Numbered from the stretch's first letter, positions 25,282 through 34,405 are shown. The stretch is DNA of 64,000 nucleotides from Trinickia violacea (GCF_005280735.1 NZ_CP040077.1:4092001-4156000), one strand, 5' to 3'. Notes: generated from the letters alone by a model not told the origin. Numbers and translations are program-made.

Positions 25282-25361
25282 TGTAACGGGTTCACCTAGC
25301 GACTCAGCTGCGGGTTCGCTCGTTGGCAAGCCCGCCTCACACGCTTCGCTTTATCTGCACC

Positions 25362-26267
25362 ATGTGCCAACTTCTCGGAATGAACTGCGCCGCGCCGACG
25401 GATGTCACGTTCTCTTTCACCGGCTTTGCGGCGCGTGGCGGCGTCACCGATCACCATGCCGACGGCTGGGGCATCGCGTTCTTCGAAGATAAAGCCTGCC
25501 GCCTCTTCATCGACCATCAATCGTCGGCCACCTCGCCGATCGCCGAGATGGTCAAGCGCTATCCGATCAAGTCGAAGAACACGATCGCGCACATCCGCAA
25601 GGCGACGCAAGGGCACATCCTGCTGGAAAACTGCCATCCGTTCATGCGCGAACTGTGGGGGCGTCATTGGATCTTCGCGCACAACGGCGACTTGAAGGAC
25701 TATTGTCCGGCGATGAACGGCGTGTATCAGCCGGTCGGAACGACCGACAGCGAACTCGCGTTCTGTGCCTTGATGCACGGCTTGCGTGCGGCGTTTCCCG
25801 GCTCGCAGCCGCCGCTTCCCGAGTTGTTCGAAGCGCTCGGCACGCTCACGCGCGAGATCACGCAATACGGCGTGTTCAACTTCCTGATGTCGAACGGGCA
25901 GGCGCTCTTTGCGCACTGCTCGACGCATCTGCATTACCTCGTGCGGAGCTGGCCGTTTTCGACGGCGCATCTGATCGATGCGGACATGTCGATCGATTTC
26001 GCGAAATATACGACGCCGGAAGATCGCGTCGCCGTGATTGCCACGAAGCCGCTCACGGATAACGAAGTCTGGACCGCGTTCCAACCGGGCGATCTGCTGA
26101 TGTTCCAGGATGGCGACGTCGTCGCGCGAACCCATATCCCGGTGCCGCAATTCGTGCTCGACAAAGCGCGCAATCCCGAGTGCGACGAAACGGCGTCGGC
26201 ATCGATGCTGCCCGCGACGGCCGAACTCGATATCGAATCGGACGATGCCGCAGCGTGCGAGTCGTGA
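25362..26267 (+). CDS. Class II glutamine amidotransferase (YafJ-like)
   Basis: Ntn-hydrolase fold protein of 301 residues. The catalytic nucleophile must be the residue exposed after Met removal; ATG 25362 gives MCQLLGMNCAAPTD with Cys 2 in place, so this start is chosen over the open frame at 25323. HHADGWGIAFF, HIRKATQG, the NCHPF block and WIFAHNGDL complete the glutaminase site. Homologous to E. coli YafJ. The protein lacks a synthase domain, so the ammonia acceptor is unknown. Confidence 0.92.
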   Translation: MCQLLGMNCAAPTDVTFSFTGFAARGGVTDHHADGWGIAFFEDKACRLFIDHQSSATSPIAEMVKRYPIKSKNTIAHIRKATQGHILLENCHPFMRELWGRHWIFAHNGDLKDYCPAMNGVYQPVGTTDSELAFCALMHGLRAAFPGSQPPLPELFEALGTLTREITQYGVFNFLMSNGQALFAHCSTHLHYLVRSWPFSTAHLIDADMSIDFAKYTTPEDRVAVIATKPLTDNEVWTAFQPGDLLMFQDGDVVARTHIPVPQFVLDKARNPECDETASASMLPATAELDIESDDAAACES

Positions 26268-26307
26268 CACCGCATTAGCGCGCCGTTAGAACGAAACGCC
26301 TCATGCA

Positions 26308-26337
26308 AAAGAGCCGCTTCCCAGGAAGCGGCTCTTT
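26308..26337. terminator. Bidirectional intrinsic terminator between the amidotransferase gene and gltL
   Basis: GAGCCGCTT and AAGCGGCTC arms around CCCAGG, flanked by AAA on the left and TTT on the right. Confidence 0.85.
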
Positions 26338-26388
26338 GGTTTTGCGGCTAGCGAATCGCTGCCGCGACGGGCAGCTCGCCACACGCCA

Positions 26389-27114
26389 TCAATGCAGGAT
26401 CTTCGCCAGAAAATCCTTCGCCCGATCCGACTTCGGATTCGCGAAGAAATCCTCCTTGCGGTCGTCTTCGACGATGAGCCCCTTGTCCATGAAGATCACG
26501 CGATGCGCGACCTTCTTCGCGAAGCCCATTTCGTGCGTCACGCACATCATCGTCATGCCTTCCTGCGCGAGCTCGACCATCACGTCGAGCACTTCGTTGA
26601 TCATCTCGGGATCGAGTGCCGACGTAGGTTCGTCGAACAGCATCGCGATCGGGTCCATCGACAGCGCGCGCGCAATCGCCACCCGCTGCTGCTGGCCACC
26701 CGAAAGCTGTCCAGGAAACTTCTCGGCATGCGCCTTGAGCCCGACGCGATCGAGCAGCTTGCCCCCCTTCTCGGTGGCCTCGTCCGTCGAGCGGCCGAGC
26801 ACCTTGATCTGCGCGAGCGTCAAGTTATCGATGATCGACAGATGCGGAAACAGCTCGAAGTGCTGAAACACCATGCCGACCTTCGAGCGCAGCTTCGAGA
26901 GATTGGTCTTCTTGTCGCCGACCGACTGGCCGTCGATCCGAATTTCGCCCTGCTGGAACGGCTCGAGACCGTTCACGGTCTTGATGAGCGTCGACTTGCC
27001 GGAGCCCGACGGCCCGCACACCACGACCACCTCGCCTTTTTTCACCTCCGTCGTGCAGTCGGTCAACACCTGAAAATGACCGTACCACTTCGACACGTTC
27101 TTAATGGAAATCAT
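26389..27114 (-). CDS. gltL: Glutamate/aspartate ABC transporter ATP-binding protein
   Basis: ATPase of the polar amino-acid importer. Walker A GPSGSGKSTLIK (about residues 35-46), signature LSGGQQQRVAIARAL, Walker B AMLFDEPTSALD and the switch histidine in CVTHEMGFA are intact. 241 residues, the E. coli GltL length, from ATG 27114 (MISIKNVSKWYGHFQVL). Its start overlaps the gltK stop by 4 bases. Last gene of gltIJKL. Confidence 0.95.
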   Translation of the reverse strand: MISIKNVSKWYGHFQVLTDCTTEVKKGEVVVVCGPSGSGKSTLIKTVNGLEPFQQGEIRIDGQSVGDKKTNLSKLRSKVGMVFQHFELFPHLSIIDNLTLAQIKVLGRSTDEATEKGGKLLDRVGLKAHAEKFPGQLSGGQQQRVAIARALSMDPIAMLFDEPTSALDPEMINEVLDVMVELAQEGMTMMCVTHEMGFAKKVAHRVIFMDKGLIVEDDRKEDFFANPKSDRAKDFLAKILH

Positions 27115-27791
27115 CTTGCGACCTTTTTCTGAAGACCTTTGACGAGGCCCGACGCGATCACGCAGATCACGAAATAACACGCACCCGCGAACAGTACCAT
27201 CTCGACGGCGGACCCGTCTCGGTCGCCGATATTCGTTGCCGTGCGGAAGAAATCAGCGAGGCTGATCACATAGACGAGCGAAGTGTCCTGAAACAGCACG
27301 ATCGCTTGCGTGAGCAAGAGCGGCACCATCGCGCGAAACGCTTGCGGCAGCACGACCAGGCGCATCGCCTGCGCGTAGTTCATGCCGAGCGCGAACGACG
27401 CGTTGACCTGCCCGCGCGGCACCGCCTGGATGCCGGCGCGAACGATCTCGGAGTAATACGCGGCCTCGAACAGCGAAAACGCCACCATTGCAGAGGCGAG
27501 ACGAATGTCGATGTCGGGCGAGAGCCCGAGCACATTCTGCAACACCTGCGGCACGATCAAGAAAAACCACAACAGGACCATCACGAGCGGGATCGAGCGA
27601 AACACGGTCACGTAGCCGTGCGCGAACCATTGCAGCGGCTTCACGCCCGAGAGCCGCATGATCGCGAGCACCGTGCCCCACACGATGCCGACAACGATCG
27701 CGAGCACGGTGATCTTGAAGGTGACGACGGCGCCGGTCCACAGCGTGGGCAGCGCGCCCGGAATACCGCTCCAGTCGAAATGATGCATCAC
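27111..27791 (-). CDS. gltK: Glutamate/aspartate ABC transporter permease GltK
   Basis: Inner-membrane permease, 226 residues, with hydrophobic segments through most of its length. The EAA-type loop AQAMRLVVLPQAFRAMVPLL (about residues 139-158) docks on GltL. N-terminus MMHHFDWSGIPGALPTLWTG is typical for this family. Start overlaps the end of gltJ by 4 bases and its stop overlaps gltL, indicating tight translational coupling. Confidence 0.94.
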   Translation of the reverse strand: MMHHFDWSGIPGALPTLWTGAVVTFKITVLAIVVGIVWGTVLAIMRLSGVKPLQWFAHGYVTVFRSIPLVMVLLWFFLIVPQVLQNVLGLSPDIDIRLASAMVAFSLFEAAYYSEIVRAGIQAVPRGQVNASFALGMNYAQAMRLVVLPQAFRAMVPLLLTQAIVLFQDTSLVYVISLADFFRTATNIGDRDGSAVEMVLFAGACYFVICVIASGLVKGLQKKVAR

Positions 27792-28528
27792 TTCCCTCCG
27801 ATGTACCCGGGCAGCCGGGTCCGGCGTTCGAGCCAGCGCATGAGATTCATCACGACGAGGTTGATGAGCACATAGGCGAGCGTCACCGCGATGAACGACT
27901 CATAGGTCTGCGCCGTGTAGTCGACAAGCTGCCGCGCCTGTGCGGACAAATCGAGCAAACCGATCGTCGACGCCACCGCCGAGTTCTTGAAGATGTTGAG
28001 AAACTCGGACGTGAGCGGCGGCACGATGATCCGGTACGACACGGGCAAGAGCACGTAGCGATACGTCTGCCATTCGGTGAAGCCCATCGCGAGCCCGGCC
28101 GCGCGCTGCCCGCGCGGCAACGCCTCGATGCCCGAGCGCACTTGCTCGCAGACGCGCGCCGAAGTGAAAAGGCCGAGACACACGATCGACGCCGAGAAGA
28201 ACTGCACGCCCGGCGGCAACTGCTTGAGCCAGTTGCCGGCCGACGCGGGCAGCAACTCCGGCACGACGAGATACCAGATGAAGAACTGCACGATCAGCGG
28301 AATGTTGCGAAAGATCGCGACATAGACGGTGCCGATCGCCGCCAGCCGCTTGTTCGGCATGGTGCGCAGCACGCCGAAGAACGAGCCGGCGACGAGCGCG
28401 ATCACCCACGCGACGAGCGACACGCTGACCGTGACCCCAAGCCCGGAGATGAGCCAGCCGAGATAGGTGGTGGGCTCACCGGTGGAGACCGGGCTTAGCA
28501 GAACGCCCCAGTTCCAGTGATAAGACAT
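27788..28528 (-). CDS. gltJ: Glutamate/aspartate ABC transporter permease GltJ
   Basis: Second permease of the importer, 246 residues as in E. coli GltJ, from ATG 28528 (MSYHWNWGVLLSPVSTGEPTTYL). Family blocks: RNIPLIVQFFIWYLVVPELLP, ARVCEQVRSGIEALPRGQRAAGLAMGF and the EAA loop continuing into LLPVSYRIIVPPLTSEFLN. An apparent attenuator lies in the 121 bases between gltI and this gene. Confidence 0.95.
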   Translation of the reverse strand: MSYHWNWGVLLSPVSTGEPTTYLGWLISGLGVTVSVSLVAWVIALVAGSFFGVLRTMPNKRLAAIGTVYVAIFRNIPLIVQFFIWYLVVPELLPASAGNWLKQLPPGVQFFSASIVCLGLFTSARVCEQVRSGIEALPRGQRAAGLAMGFTEWQTYRYVLLPVSYRIIVPPLTSEFLNIFKNSAVASTIGLLDLSAQARQLVDYTAQTYESFIAVTLAYVLINLVVMNLMRWLERRTRLPGYIGGK

Positions 28529-28587
28529 GACGAGACTCCAGCGTTGCGTGGGGCCGGAGTCAGAGGTGAAACACTCACTCGGGCCGA

Positions 28588-28624
28588 TAAAAAAGACGGG
28601 AGAGGCGTGACCCTCTGTCCGTCT
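28588..28624 (-). terminator. Intrinsic terminator/attenuator between gltI and gltJ
   Basis: On the minus strand AGACG and AGAGG pair with CCTCT and CGTCT (interrupted stem, 6-base loop) and six T follow. It lies 26 bases after the gltI stop and about 60 bases before gltJ, inside the operon. Confidence 0.72.
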
Positions 28625-28649
28625 CATTCAATGCGTAGTGCAGCGGGGT

Positions 28650-29543
28650 TTAGTCGATCGCCTTGTCGTTCGGGCTCTTGAAGAGCGCCTTCATGTCGTC
28701 GCTTTCGGGGAAGTTCAGGTTGAGGCCCTTTGGCGGAATCGGCGATTCGAACCAGCGCTTGTAGATCTTGTCGCCCTCGCCGGACGTCTGGACCTGCGCG
28801 ATCGCCTCGTCGACGACCTTTTTGAACTCGGGATCGTTCTTGCGCATCATGCAGCCGTACGCTTCATGCGACTGCGGCGTGCCGATGATGGCGTACTGGT
28901 CGGGATTCTTCGACTTCGCGCGCTCGCCAGCGAGCAGTGCGTCGTCCATCATGAATGCGGAGGCGCGGCCGGTCTCGAGTGTCAGGAAGGAATCGCCGTG
29001 GTCTTTCGCGCTGATGATGTTCATCCCCATGTTCTTGTCCTGGTTCATCTTGCGCAGCAAGCGTTCTGACGTGGTGCCGGCCGTCGTCACGACGGTCTTG
29101 CCTTTCAGGTCGGGGAAGTCTTTGATGCCGGAGTCTTTCTTCGTCATCAGGCGGGTGCCAATCACGAAGATCGTGTTCGAGAACGCGGCTTGCTGCTGGC
29201 GCTCAGCGTTGTTGGTCGTGGAGCCGCACTCGATGTCGACGGTGCCGTTCTGCACGAGCGGAATCCGGTTTTGCGACGTGACAGGCGTCAGCTTCACTTT
29301 CAGGTTCGGCATGTTGAGCTTCTGTTTGACGGCGTCGACCACCTTCATCTGAAACTCGTACGAGTAGCCGGTCACGTTCTGCTTCTCGTCGTAGTAGGAA
29401 AACGGAATCGACGATTCGCGGTGGCCGAGCGAGATCACGCCCGTGTCTTTGATTTTCTTCAGCGTGCCCGCGTCTTGCGCCTGTGCGCCGCATGCGATCA
29501 GTCCCAACGCAGTCAGCACCCATGCCGCTTGTTTGGTCTTCAT
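28650..29543 (-). CDS. gltI: Glutamate/aspartate periplasmic binding protein
   Basis: Solute-binding protein of 297 residues. A signal peptide (MKTKQAAWVLTALGLIACGAQAQ, cleavage after about 23) precedes the mature start DAGTLKKIKDTGVISLGHRESSIPFSYYD. Family landmarks: the ligand arginine region VTSQNRIPLVQNGTVDIECGSTTNN and TVVTTAGTTSERLLRKMN. ATG 29543 has GAGG-like sequence about 6 bases upstream. First gene of the minus-strand gltIJKL operon. Confidence 0.95.
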   Translation of the reverse strand: MKTKQAAWVLTALGLIACGAQAQDAGTLKKIKDTGVISLGHRESSIPFSYYDEKQNVTGYSYEFQMKVVDAVKQKLNMPNLKVKLTPVTSQNRIPLVQNGTVDIECGSTTNNAERQQQAAFSNTIFVIGTRLMTKKDSGIKDFPDLKGKTVVTTAGTTSERLLRKMNQDKNMGMNIISAKDHGDSFLTLETGRASAFMMDDALLAGERAKSKNPDQYAIIGTPQSHEAYGCMMRKNDPEFKKVVDEAIAQVQTSGEGDKIYKRWFESPIPPKGLNLNFPESDDMKALFKSPNDKAID

Positions 29544-29655
29544 TTCCTCAGTCTCCTTGGCCGGAAGCGAGCAAGCGTAGCAAAGTAATGTAATTGAAAG
29601 CAAGAAATTTATAAACCGAAAGGCATGGCGCTTTTCGAGAGCGCGCCGCCGCCTC

Positions 29656-29693
29656 AAAAACGCAAACGGGCGGCATCTTATCGATGCCGCCCG
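29656..29693 (-). terminator. Probable terminator of gdhA
   Basis: CGGGCGGCAT (29667-29676) and ATGCCGCCCG (29684-29693) form a perfect 10-bp stem; the minus strand then reads TTTGCGTTTTT. It separates gdhA from the glt operon. Confidence 0.7.
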
Positions 29694-29760
29694 CCTCTCA
29701 GGTGCTAGCGCGGTCTTGTGGACCGCGCCGGTAGGTTCCGATCTTTCGATCAGCAGGGGA

Positions 29761-31065
29761 TCAGGGGTACAGGCCGCGCATTTCGCGCGCCATCAGAATC
29801 CGCTTACACGCGACGATGAACGCCGCCGTCCGCACGGACACGTTGTTCTCGCTCGCCACTTGCCACACGGCGGCGAACGCTTCGCGCATCACGCGCTCGA
29901 GACGTTGGTTGATCTCTTCTTCGGTCCAGAAGAAGCTCGAGAAGTCCTGCACCCATTCGAAGTACGACACCGTCACGCCGCCGGCATTCGCGACCACGTC
30001 CGGGATCACGAGCACGCCCTTGTCGCGCAGAATGTCGTCGGCTGCCGTCGTGGTCGGGCCGTTCGCGCCTTCCACGATGATCTTCGTCTTGATCTTCGAT
30101 GCGTTCTTTTCGGTGATCTGGTTTTCGAGCGCGGCCGGGATCAGGATGTCGGTCTCGATGGTCCAGAACTCGTCGTTCGAAACCGGGTCGGCGCCAGGGA
30201 AGCCGCCCACGCCGCCCTTCGCTGCGACGTGATCGAGCAGCGCCACGGTGTCGAGACCCGACGACTTGTAGATCGCGCCGGTGTGGTCCTGAACGGCGAT
30301 GACCTTCGCGCCTGCTTCCTGGAACAGGCGAGCCGCGATGCCGCCCACGTTGCCGAAGCCTTGCACCGCAATGCGCGCGCCTTCGACCTCGAGGCCGACG
30401 CGGCGCGCCGCTTCCGTGCCCACCACGAACACGCCGCGGCCGGTCGCTTCCTTGCGGCCGAGCGAACCGCCGAGCGTGATCGGCTTGCCGGTCACGACGC
30501 CCGTGGCCGTCTGGCCTTGGTTCATCGAGTACGTGTCCATCATCCACGCCATGATCTGCTCGTTCGTGTTCACGTCCGGAGCGGGGATGTCGGTGTTCGG
30601 TCCGATGATGATGCCGATTTCGCTCGTGTAGCGGCGCGTCACGCGCTCGAGCTCGCCGCGCGACAGCTTGCGCGGATCGACGCGGATACCGCCCTTCGCG
30701 CCGCCGTACGGCACGTTCACCGCAGCGTTCTTGACCGACATCCAGGCGGACAGCGCCATCACTTCGGAGAGCGTCACGTCCTGGTGGTAGCGCACGCCGC
30801 CCTTGCCCGGGCCGCGCGACACGTTGTGCTGCACGCGATAGCCCTCGAAGTGCGCGACGGTGCCGTTATCGAGTTCGATGGGCACGTCGACGACGAGAAT
30901 GCGCTTCGGACGCTTCAGCGTTTCGAGCCAGCGCGACAGCGAGCCGAGGTAAGGCGCGACGCGATCGACTTGTTGCAGATAGTTGCCCCAGGGGCCGAGA
31001 TCGTCGCTATGCAGATACGAGGGAATGGATTGCGCAGCGGACGAGGACTGCAATTGCGAGGACAT
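29761..31065 (-). CDS. gdhA: Glutamate dehydrogenase (Glu/Leu/Phe/Val dehydrogenase family)
   Basis: Interconverts glutamate and 2-oxoglutarate plus ammonia. 434 residues from ATG 31065. Catalytic blocks: MSVKNAAVNVPYGGAKGG (substrate lysines), DIPAPDVNTNEQIMAWMMD, the PITLGGSLGRKEATGRG segment and the dinucleotide site VQGFGNVGG (about residue 240). Coenzyme preference is not obvious by eye. Directly downstream of a LysR regulator gene on the same strand and upstream of the glutamate importer, suggesting glutamate catabolism. A LysR-type box lies about 80 bases upstream. Confidence 0.95.
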   Translation of the reverse strand: MSSQLQSSSAAQSIPSYLHSDDLGPWGNYLQQVDRVAPYLGSLSRWLETLKRPKRILVVDVPIELDNGTVAHFEGYRVQHNVSRGPGKGGVRYHQDVTLSEVMALSAWMSVKNAAVNVPYGGAKGGIRVDPRKLSRGELERVTRRYTSEIGIIIGPNTDIPAPDVNTNEQIMAWMMDTYSMNQGQTATGVVTGKPITLGGSLGRKEATGRGVFVVGTEAARRVGLEVEGARIAVQGFGNVGGIAARLFQEAGAKVIAVQDHTGAIYKSSGLDTVALLDHVAAKGGVGGFPGADPVSNDEFWTIETDILIPAALENQITEKNASKIKTKIIVEGANGPTTTAADDILRDKGVLVIPDVVANAGGVTVSYFEWVQDFSSFFWTEEEINQRLERVMREAFAAVWQVASENNVSVRTAAFIVACKRILMAREMRGLYP

Positions 31066-31143
31066 GAAATCTCCGACGGTCAACAGGTGACCGCAATTGT
31101 CGAGAAGGCGATTTCCGAAATCCAATGCCGATTGATCATCCCA

Positions 31144-31162
31144 TTATGCTTTTCTCGCATAA
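31144..31162. promoter_or_regulatory. Candidate LysR-type operator upstream of gdhA
   Basis: TTATGC (31144-31149) and GCATAA (31157-31162) are perfect 6-bp arms around 7 bases and contain the T-N11-A dyad typical of LysR regulators. It lies 79 bases upstream of gdhA and downstream of the LysR gene. Confidence 0.55.
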
Positions 31163-31281
31163 CGATGTTTGGGGGCTTCTGGCGTGATATGAGCCGCCGC
31201 GAAGCGTTAAGGATGAGCAGGTTCGGGGCCCTCCCTCGCGTCGGGAGCCCCGCGCGGCACGGGATAGACCAGGCTGTGACT

Positions 31282-32238
31282 TTATGCGGATGGCTGCGCC
31301 AGTTCCTGCGTCACGACGTCCCAAAGGCGGCGCACGAGCGCTTGTCTCGGCTCGTCTCCGGATGCCGCGAGCTTGTCGCGGTAGAGGCGGATCTCCATCG
31401 TCAGCGTGAACGAATTCGCGCCCGCGCCGCGCGCGGTCCGATCGAGACGGATCAGCTTGCCGCTGGCCACCGCGTCTTCGACCGCGCTATGCGGCAAGAA
31501 CGCGACGCCGTGACCGGCGAGCGCCATCGCCTTCAACCCTTCGGCCATGTCGGTCTCGTAGACGCGGTTGAGATAGAGCCGCGCCGGCGCGTTGGCAATG
31601 ATCACTTCCGTCATGCGCCCGAGGTACGCGTTCGGGGTGTAGGAGAGATACGGCACCGGCGCGTCCGGCGTGCCGGGCAGCGTGTAGCGTGCGCGCCCGG
31701 GGCGCGACGGCGCCGAGAAAGGGCTGATCGGCTCGGTGCCGAGCGTCAGCATGTCGTAGCGCGCGGGGTCGAGCGCGACCGGGTGGCTCGGATGGTGATA
31801 GCCCATCACCAGATCGCAGCCGCCCTCGACCAGCGACAGCACCGCATCGTGCACATTCAGCGCCCGCAGGCGCGCATGCACCTGGCCCATCTGTGCCTCG
31901 ATGCGCTGCAGCCAGCGCGGGAAATACGTGAGCGAGAGCGTATGCGGCACCGCGAATTCGATCGTCGCGGCCGGCGCGCCGGTGTGTCCGCGCAGCACGG
32001 TGCGCGCCTCGCGGAACTGCGAGAGCATCGTGAGCGCCTGCTCGTAGAACACTTGCCCGGCGGGCGTGAGGCGCGTCGGATACACCGAGCGATCGATGAG
32101 CTCCGTGCCGAGCCATGCCTCGAGCGCCTGGATGCGCCGCGAAAACGCCGGCTGCGTGACATGGCGCTGTTCCGCCGAGCGGCTGAAGCTGCGCGTCTCC
32201 GCAAGCGATACGAAGTCTTCGAGCCATTTCAGTTCCAT
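31282..32238 (-). CDS. LysR-family transcriptional regulator, HypT-like
   Basis: 318 residues. The winged helix-turn-helix occupies the first 60 residues (MELKWLEDFVSLAETRSFSRSAEQRHVTQPAFSRRI, shown here only to mark its extent by its ends MELKW and SRRI). The effector domain follows from about residue 92 (TIEFAVPHTLSLTYFPRWL), a pattern resembling the hypochlorite-responsive HypT/YjiE group. There are few cysteines, so redox sensing cannot be assumed. It is divergent from purB, and gdhA is the next gene downstream on its strand, making gdhA the likeliest target. Confidence 0.88.
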   Translation of the reverse strand: MELKWLEDFVSLAETRSFSRSAEQRHVTQPAFSRRIQALEAWLGTELIDRSVYPTRLTPAGQVFYEQALTMLSQFREARTVLRGHTGAPAATIEFAVPHTLSLTYFPRWLQRIEAQMGQVHARLRALNVHDAVLSLVEGGCDLVMGYHHPSHPVALDPARYDMLTLGTEPISPFSAPSRPGRARYTLPGTPDAPVPYLSYTPNAYLGRMTEVIIANAPARLYLNRVYETDMAEGLKAMALAGHGVAFLPHSAVEDAVASGKLIRLDRTARGAGANSFTLTMEIRLYRDKLAASGDEPRQALVRRLWDVVTQELAQPSA

Positions 32239-32324
32239 GCGAGCCTTTGCGTCAAGCGAGCGATGCCGAGAGAAGTCGGCATTTTACCGGCGCCCGCGCG
32301 GGGGAAAGCGACCCGCGCCAGTGG

Positions 32325-32330
32325 TAAAAT
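32325..32330 (+). promoter_or_regulatory. -10 element of purB
   Basis: TAAAAT 51 bases before the purB start codon, in the 142-base gap shared with the divergent LysR gene. The -35 is weak. Confidence 0.45.
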
Positions 32331-32380
32331 TCGCGGTTCTCCCCTGTTCTAACCGGCCATCGAGCCGTCCCGCCCTCATC

Positions 32381-33769
32381 ATGTCCGACACCCGCCCCGA
32401 CACCCTCTTCGCCCTCACCGCCCTGTCGCCGCTCGACGGCCGCTACGCCGCCAAGACCGAGGCGCTGCGCGACTGGCTCTCCGAAGCCGCGTTCATGCGC
32501 CATCGCGTGACGGTCGAAGTCCATTGGCTGATCGCGCTGTCGCGCGCCGGCTTCGCCGAAGTGCCGCGCTTCTCGGAAGCGTCCGAGCAGTTCCTGCTGC
32601 AGCTGGTCGAGCGCTTCACCGCGCACGACGCCGCGCGCATCAAGGATATCGAGCGCGTCACGAACCATGACGTGAAGGCCGTCGAGTACTGGCTGAAGGA
32701 ATCGGTGAAGGGCCAGCCGGAGCTGGAGCGTGCGAGCGAGTTCATCCACTTCGCGTGCACGTCGGAAGACATCAACAACACGTCGCACGGCCTGATGCTC
32801 GCCGGCGCGCGCGAGCACGTGGTCCTGCCGGCGCTGCGCTCGGTGCACCAGCGCCTCGTCGCGCTCGCGCACGCGCACGCCGAGCAGCCGATGCTCTCGC
32901 GCACGCACGGCCAGCCCGCCAGCCCGACGACGCTCGGCAAGGAAATCGCGAACGTCGCTGCGCGTCTCGCGCGCGCGATCGACCGCATCGCCGCCGTGCA
33001 ACTGCTCGGCAAGATGAACGGCGCGGTCGGCAACTTCAACGCGCATCTGTCTGCGTATCCCGAGTTCGACTGGGAAGCGTTCTCGCGCGAAGTCGTGGAG
33101 CAGCGCCTGAAGCTCACGTTCAATCCGTACACGATCCAGATCGAGCCGCACGACTACATGGCCGAGCTCTTCGACGCGATCGCGCGCGCCAACACGATCC
33201 TGCTCGACCTCGACCGCGACGTCTGGGGCTACATCTCGCTCGGCTACTTCAAGCAGAAGACCAAGGCCGGCGAAATCGGTTCGTCGACGATGCCGCACAA
33301 GGTCAATCCGATCGACTTCGAGAACTCCGAAGGCAACTTCGGTCTCGCGAACGCGACGCTGCGCCACCTCGCCGACAAGCTGCCGGTCTCGCGCTGGCAG
33401 CGCGACCTCACGGACTCGACCGTGCTGCGCAACATGGGCGTCGCGTTCGGCTACTCGCTGCTCGCATACGACGCGCTGAACCGCGGCCTCGACAAGCTCG
33501 AAGTGAATCCGCAGCGCCTGAACGACGACCTCGACAACTGCTGGGAAGTGCTCGCCGAGCCGGTGCAGACGGTGATGCGCCGCTTCGGCATCGAGAACCC
33601 GTACGAGCAGTTGAAGGAGCTGACGCGCGGCAAGGGCATCACGCGCGAAGCGCTGCAGCAGTTCATCGGCGGCCTGGCGATTCCGGCCGATGCGAAGGAG
33701 CGGCTGCTTGCGATGACGCCGGCTTCTTACGTCGGCAAGGCCGTCGAGCTGGCGAAGCGGATCGGCTGA
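32381..33769 (+). CDS. purB: Adenylosuccinate lyase
   Basis: Cleaves adenylosuccinate and SAICAR in purine synthesis. 462 residues from ATG 32381 (MSDTRPDTLFALTALSPLDGRY); the open frame from 32066 crosses the promoter region and is not used. Signature GSSTMPHKVNPIDFENSEGN (about residues 301-320) with the catalytic Ser loop, the FACTSEDINNTSHG block and RTHGQPASPTTLGKE identify the E. coli-type subgroup. Followed by a strong terminator. Confidence 0.98.
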   Translation: MSDTRPDTLFALTALSPLDGRYAAKTEALRDWLSEAAFMRHRVTVEVHWLIALSRAGFAEVPRFSEASEQFLLQLVERFTAHDAARIKDIERVTNHDVKAVEYWLKESVKGQPELERASEFIHFACTSEDINNTSHGLMLAGAREHVVLPALRSVHQRLVALAHAHAEQPMLSRTHGQPASPTTLGKEIANVAARLARAIDRIAAVQLLGKMNGAVGNFNAHLSAYPEFDWEAFSREVVEQRLKLTFNPYTIQIEPHDYMAELFDAIARANTILLDLDRDVWGYISLGYFKQKTKAGEIGSSTMPHKVNPIDFENSEGNFGLANATLRHLADKLPVSRWQRDLTDSTVLRNMGVAFGYSLLAYDALNRGLDKLEVNPQRLNDDLDNCWEVLAEPVQTVMRRFGIENPYEQLKELTRGKGITREALQQFIGGLAIPADAKERLLAMTPASYVGKAVELAKRIG

Positions 33770-33815
33770 CGGCTTGAGCAGCCGGTCTAGACTAGTACGC
33801 GCTAGACGGCTCACC

Positions 33816-33847
33816 GACAAAAGGCGCTCCTCGGAGCGCCTTTTGTC
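33816..33847. terminator. Bidirectional intrinsic terminator between purB and gntK
   Basis: GACAAAAGGCGCT and AGCGCCTTTTGTC arms around CCTCGG; symmetric A- and T-runs. Confidence 0.9.
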
Positions 33848-33884
33848 GTTCTCGGCCGCGAAAGCCGTTGATTTTCAACGTCGC

Positions 33885-34379
33885 CTAACGTGGCTGGATT
33901 TGCGCCACCACGTTGTCGACGATCTGCTCCGGCGTGGGATCGATACTCACCTCGATCGCCTCGTCCGTCCCCGGCGCCTCGAGCGTATCGAGCTGGCTTT
34001 GCAGCAGCGACGCGTCGAAAAAGTGCTCGGTACGCGCGCCGAGCCGCGCCTTGAGCACCTCGAACGTCCCCTTCAGATAGACGAAGCGAACATCGGAATT
34101 GCCGCCGCGCAGGACGTCGCGATACGAGCGCTTGAGCGACGAGCACGTGAACACCGCCGTCTCGCCCGCGCGCTGCTTGTCTTCGATCGCGGCGCGAATC
34201 GTCTTGAGCCACGGCCAGCGGTCGTCGTCGGTCAAGGGAATGCCGCGGTGCATCTTCTCTTTGTTCGCTTCGCTGTGGAAAGCGTCGCCGTCCGTAAAGC
34301 TGCACGACAGACGCTCCGCCAACAGCTCGCCAATCCGCGTCTTGCCCGCCCCCGACACACCCATCACGATATAAATCAT
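33885..34379 (-). CDS. gntK: Gluconokinase
   Basis: Phosphorylates gluconate to 6-phosphogluconate. 164 residues. P-loop MGVSGAGKTRIG (residues 6-17), DGDAFHSEANKEKMHRGIPLTDDDRWPWL (about 30-58, cited by its ends DGDAFH and WPWL), CSSLKRSYRD and the RTEHFFDASLLQSQLDTLE block near residue 117 are the GntK hallmarks. It lies 26 bases behind gntP on the same strand, so uptake and phosphorylation are co-expressed. Confidence 0.96.
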   Translation of the reverse strand: MIYIVMGVSGAGKTRIGELLAERLSCSFTDGDAFHSEANKEKMHRGIPLTDDDRWPWLKTIRAAIEDKQRAGETAVFTCSSLKRSYRDVLRGGNSDVRFVYLKGTFEVLKARLGARTEHFFDASLLQSQLDTLEAPGTDEAIEVSIDPTPEQIVDNVVAQIQPR

Positions 34380-34405
34380 TTCCTGCTCCTAAATCCCAAT
34401 ACCCG

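Noticed and set aside
29716..32352. 878-codon plus-strand open frame opposite gdhA and the LysR gene
   Set aside because: Antisense shadow spanning two genes and their intergenic operator.
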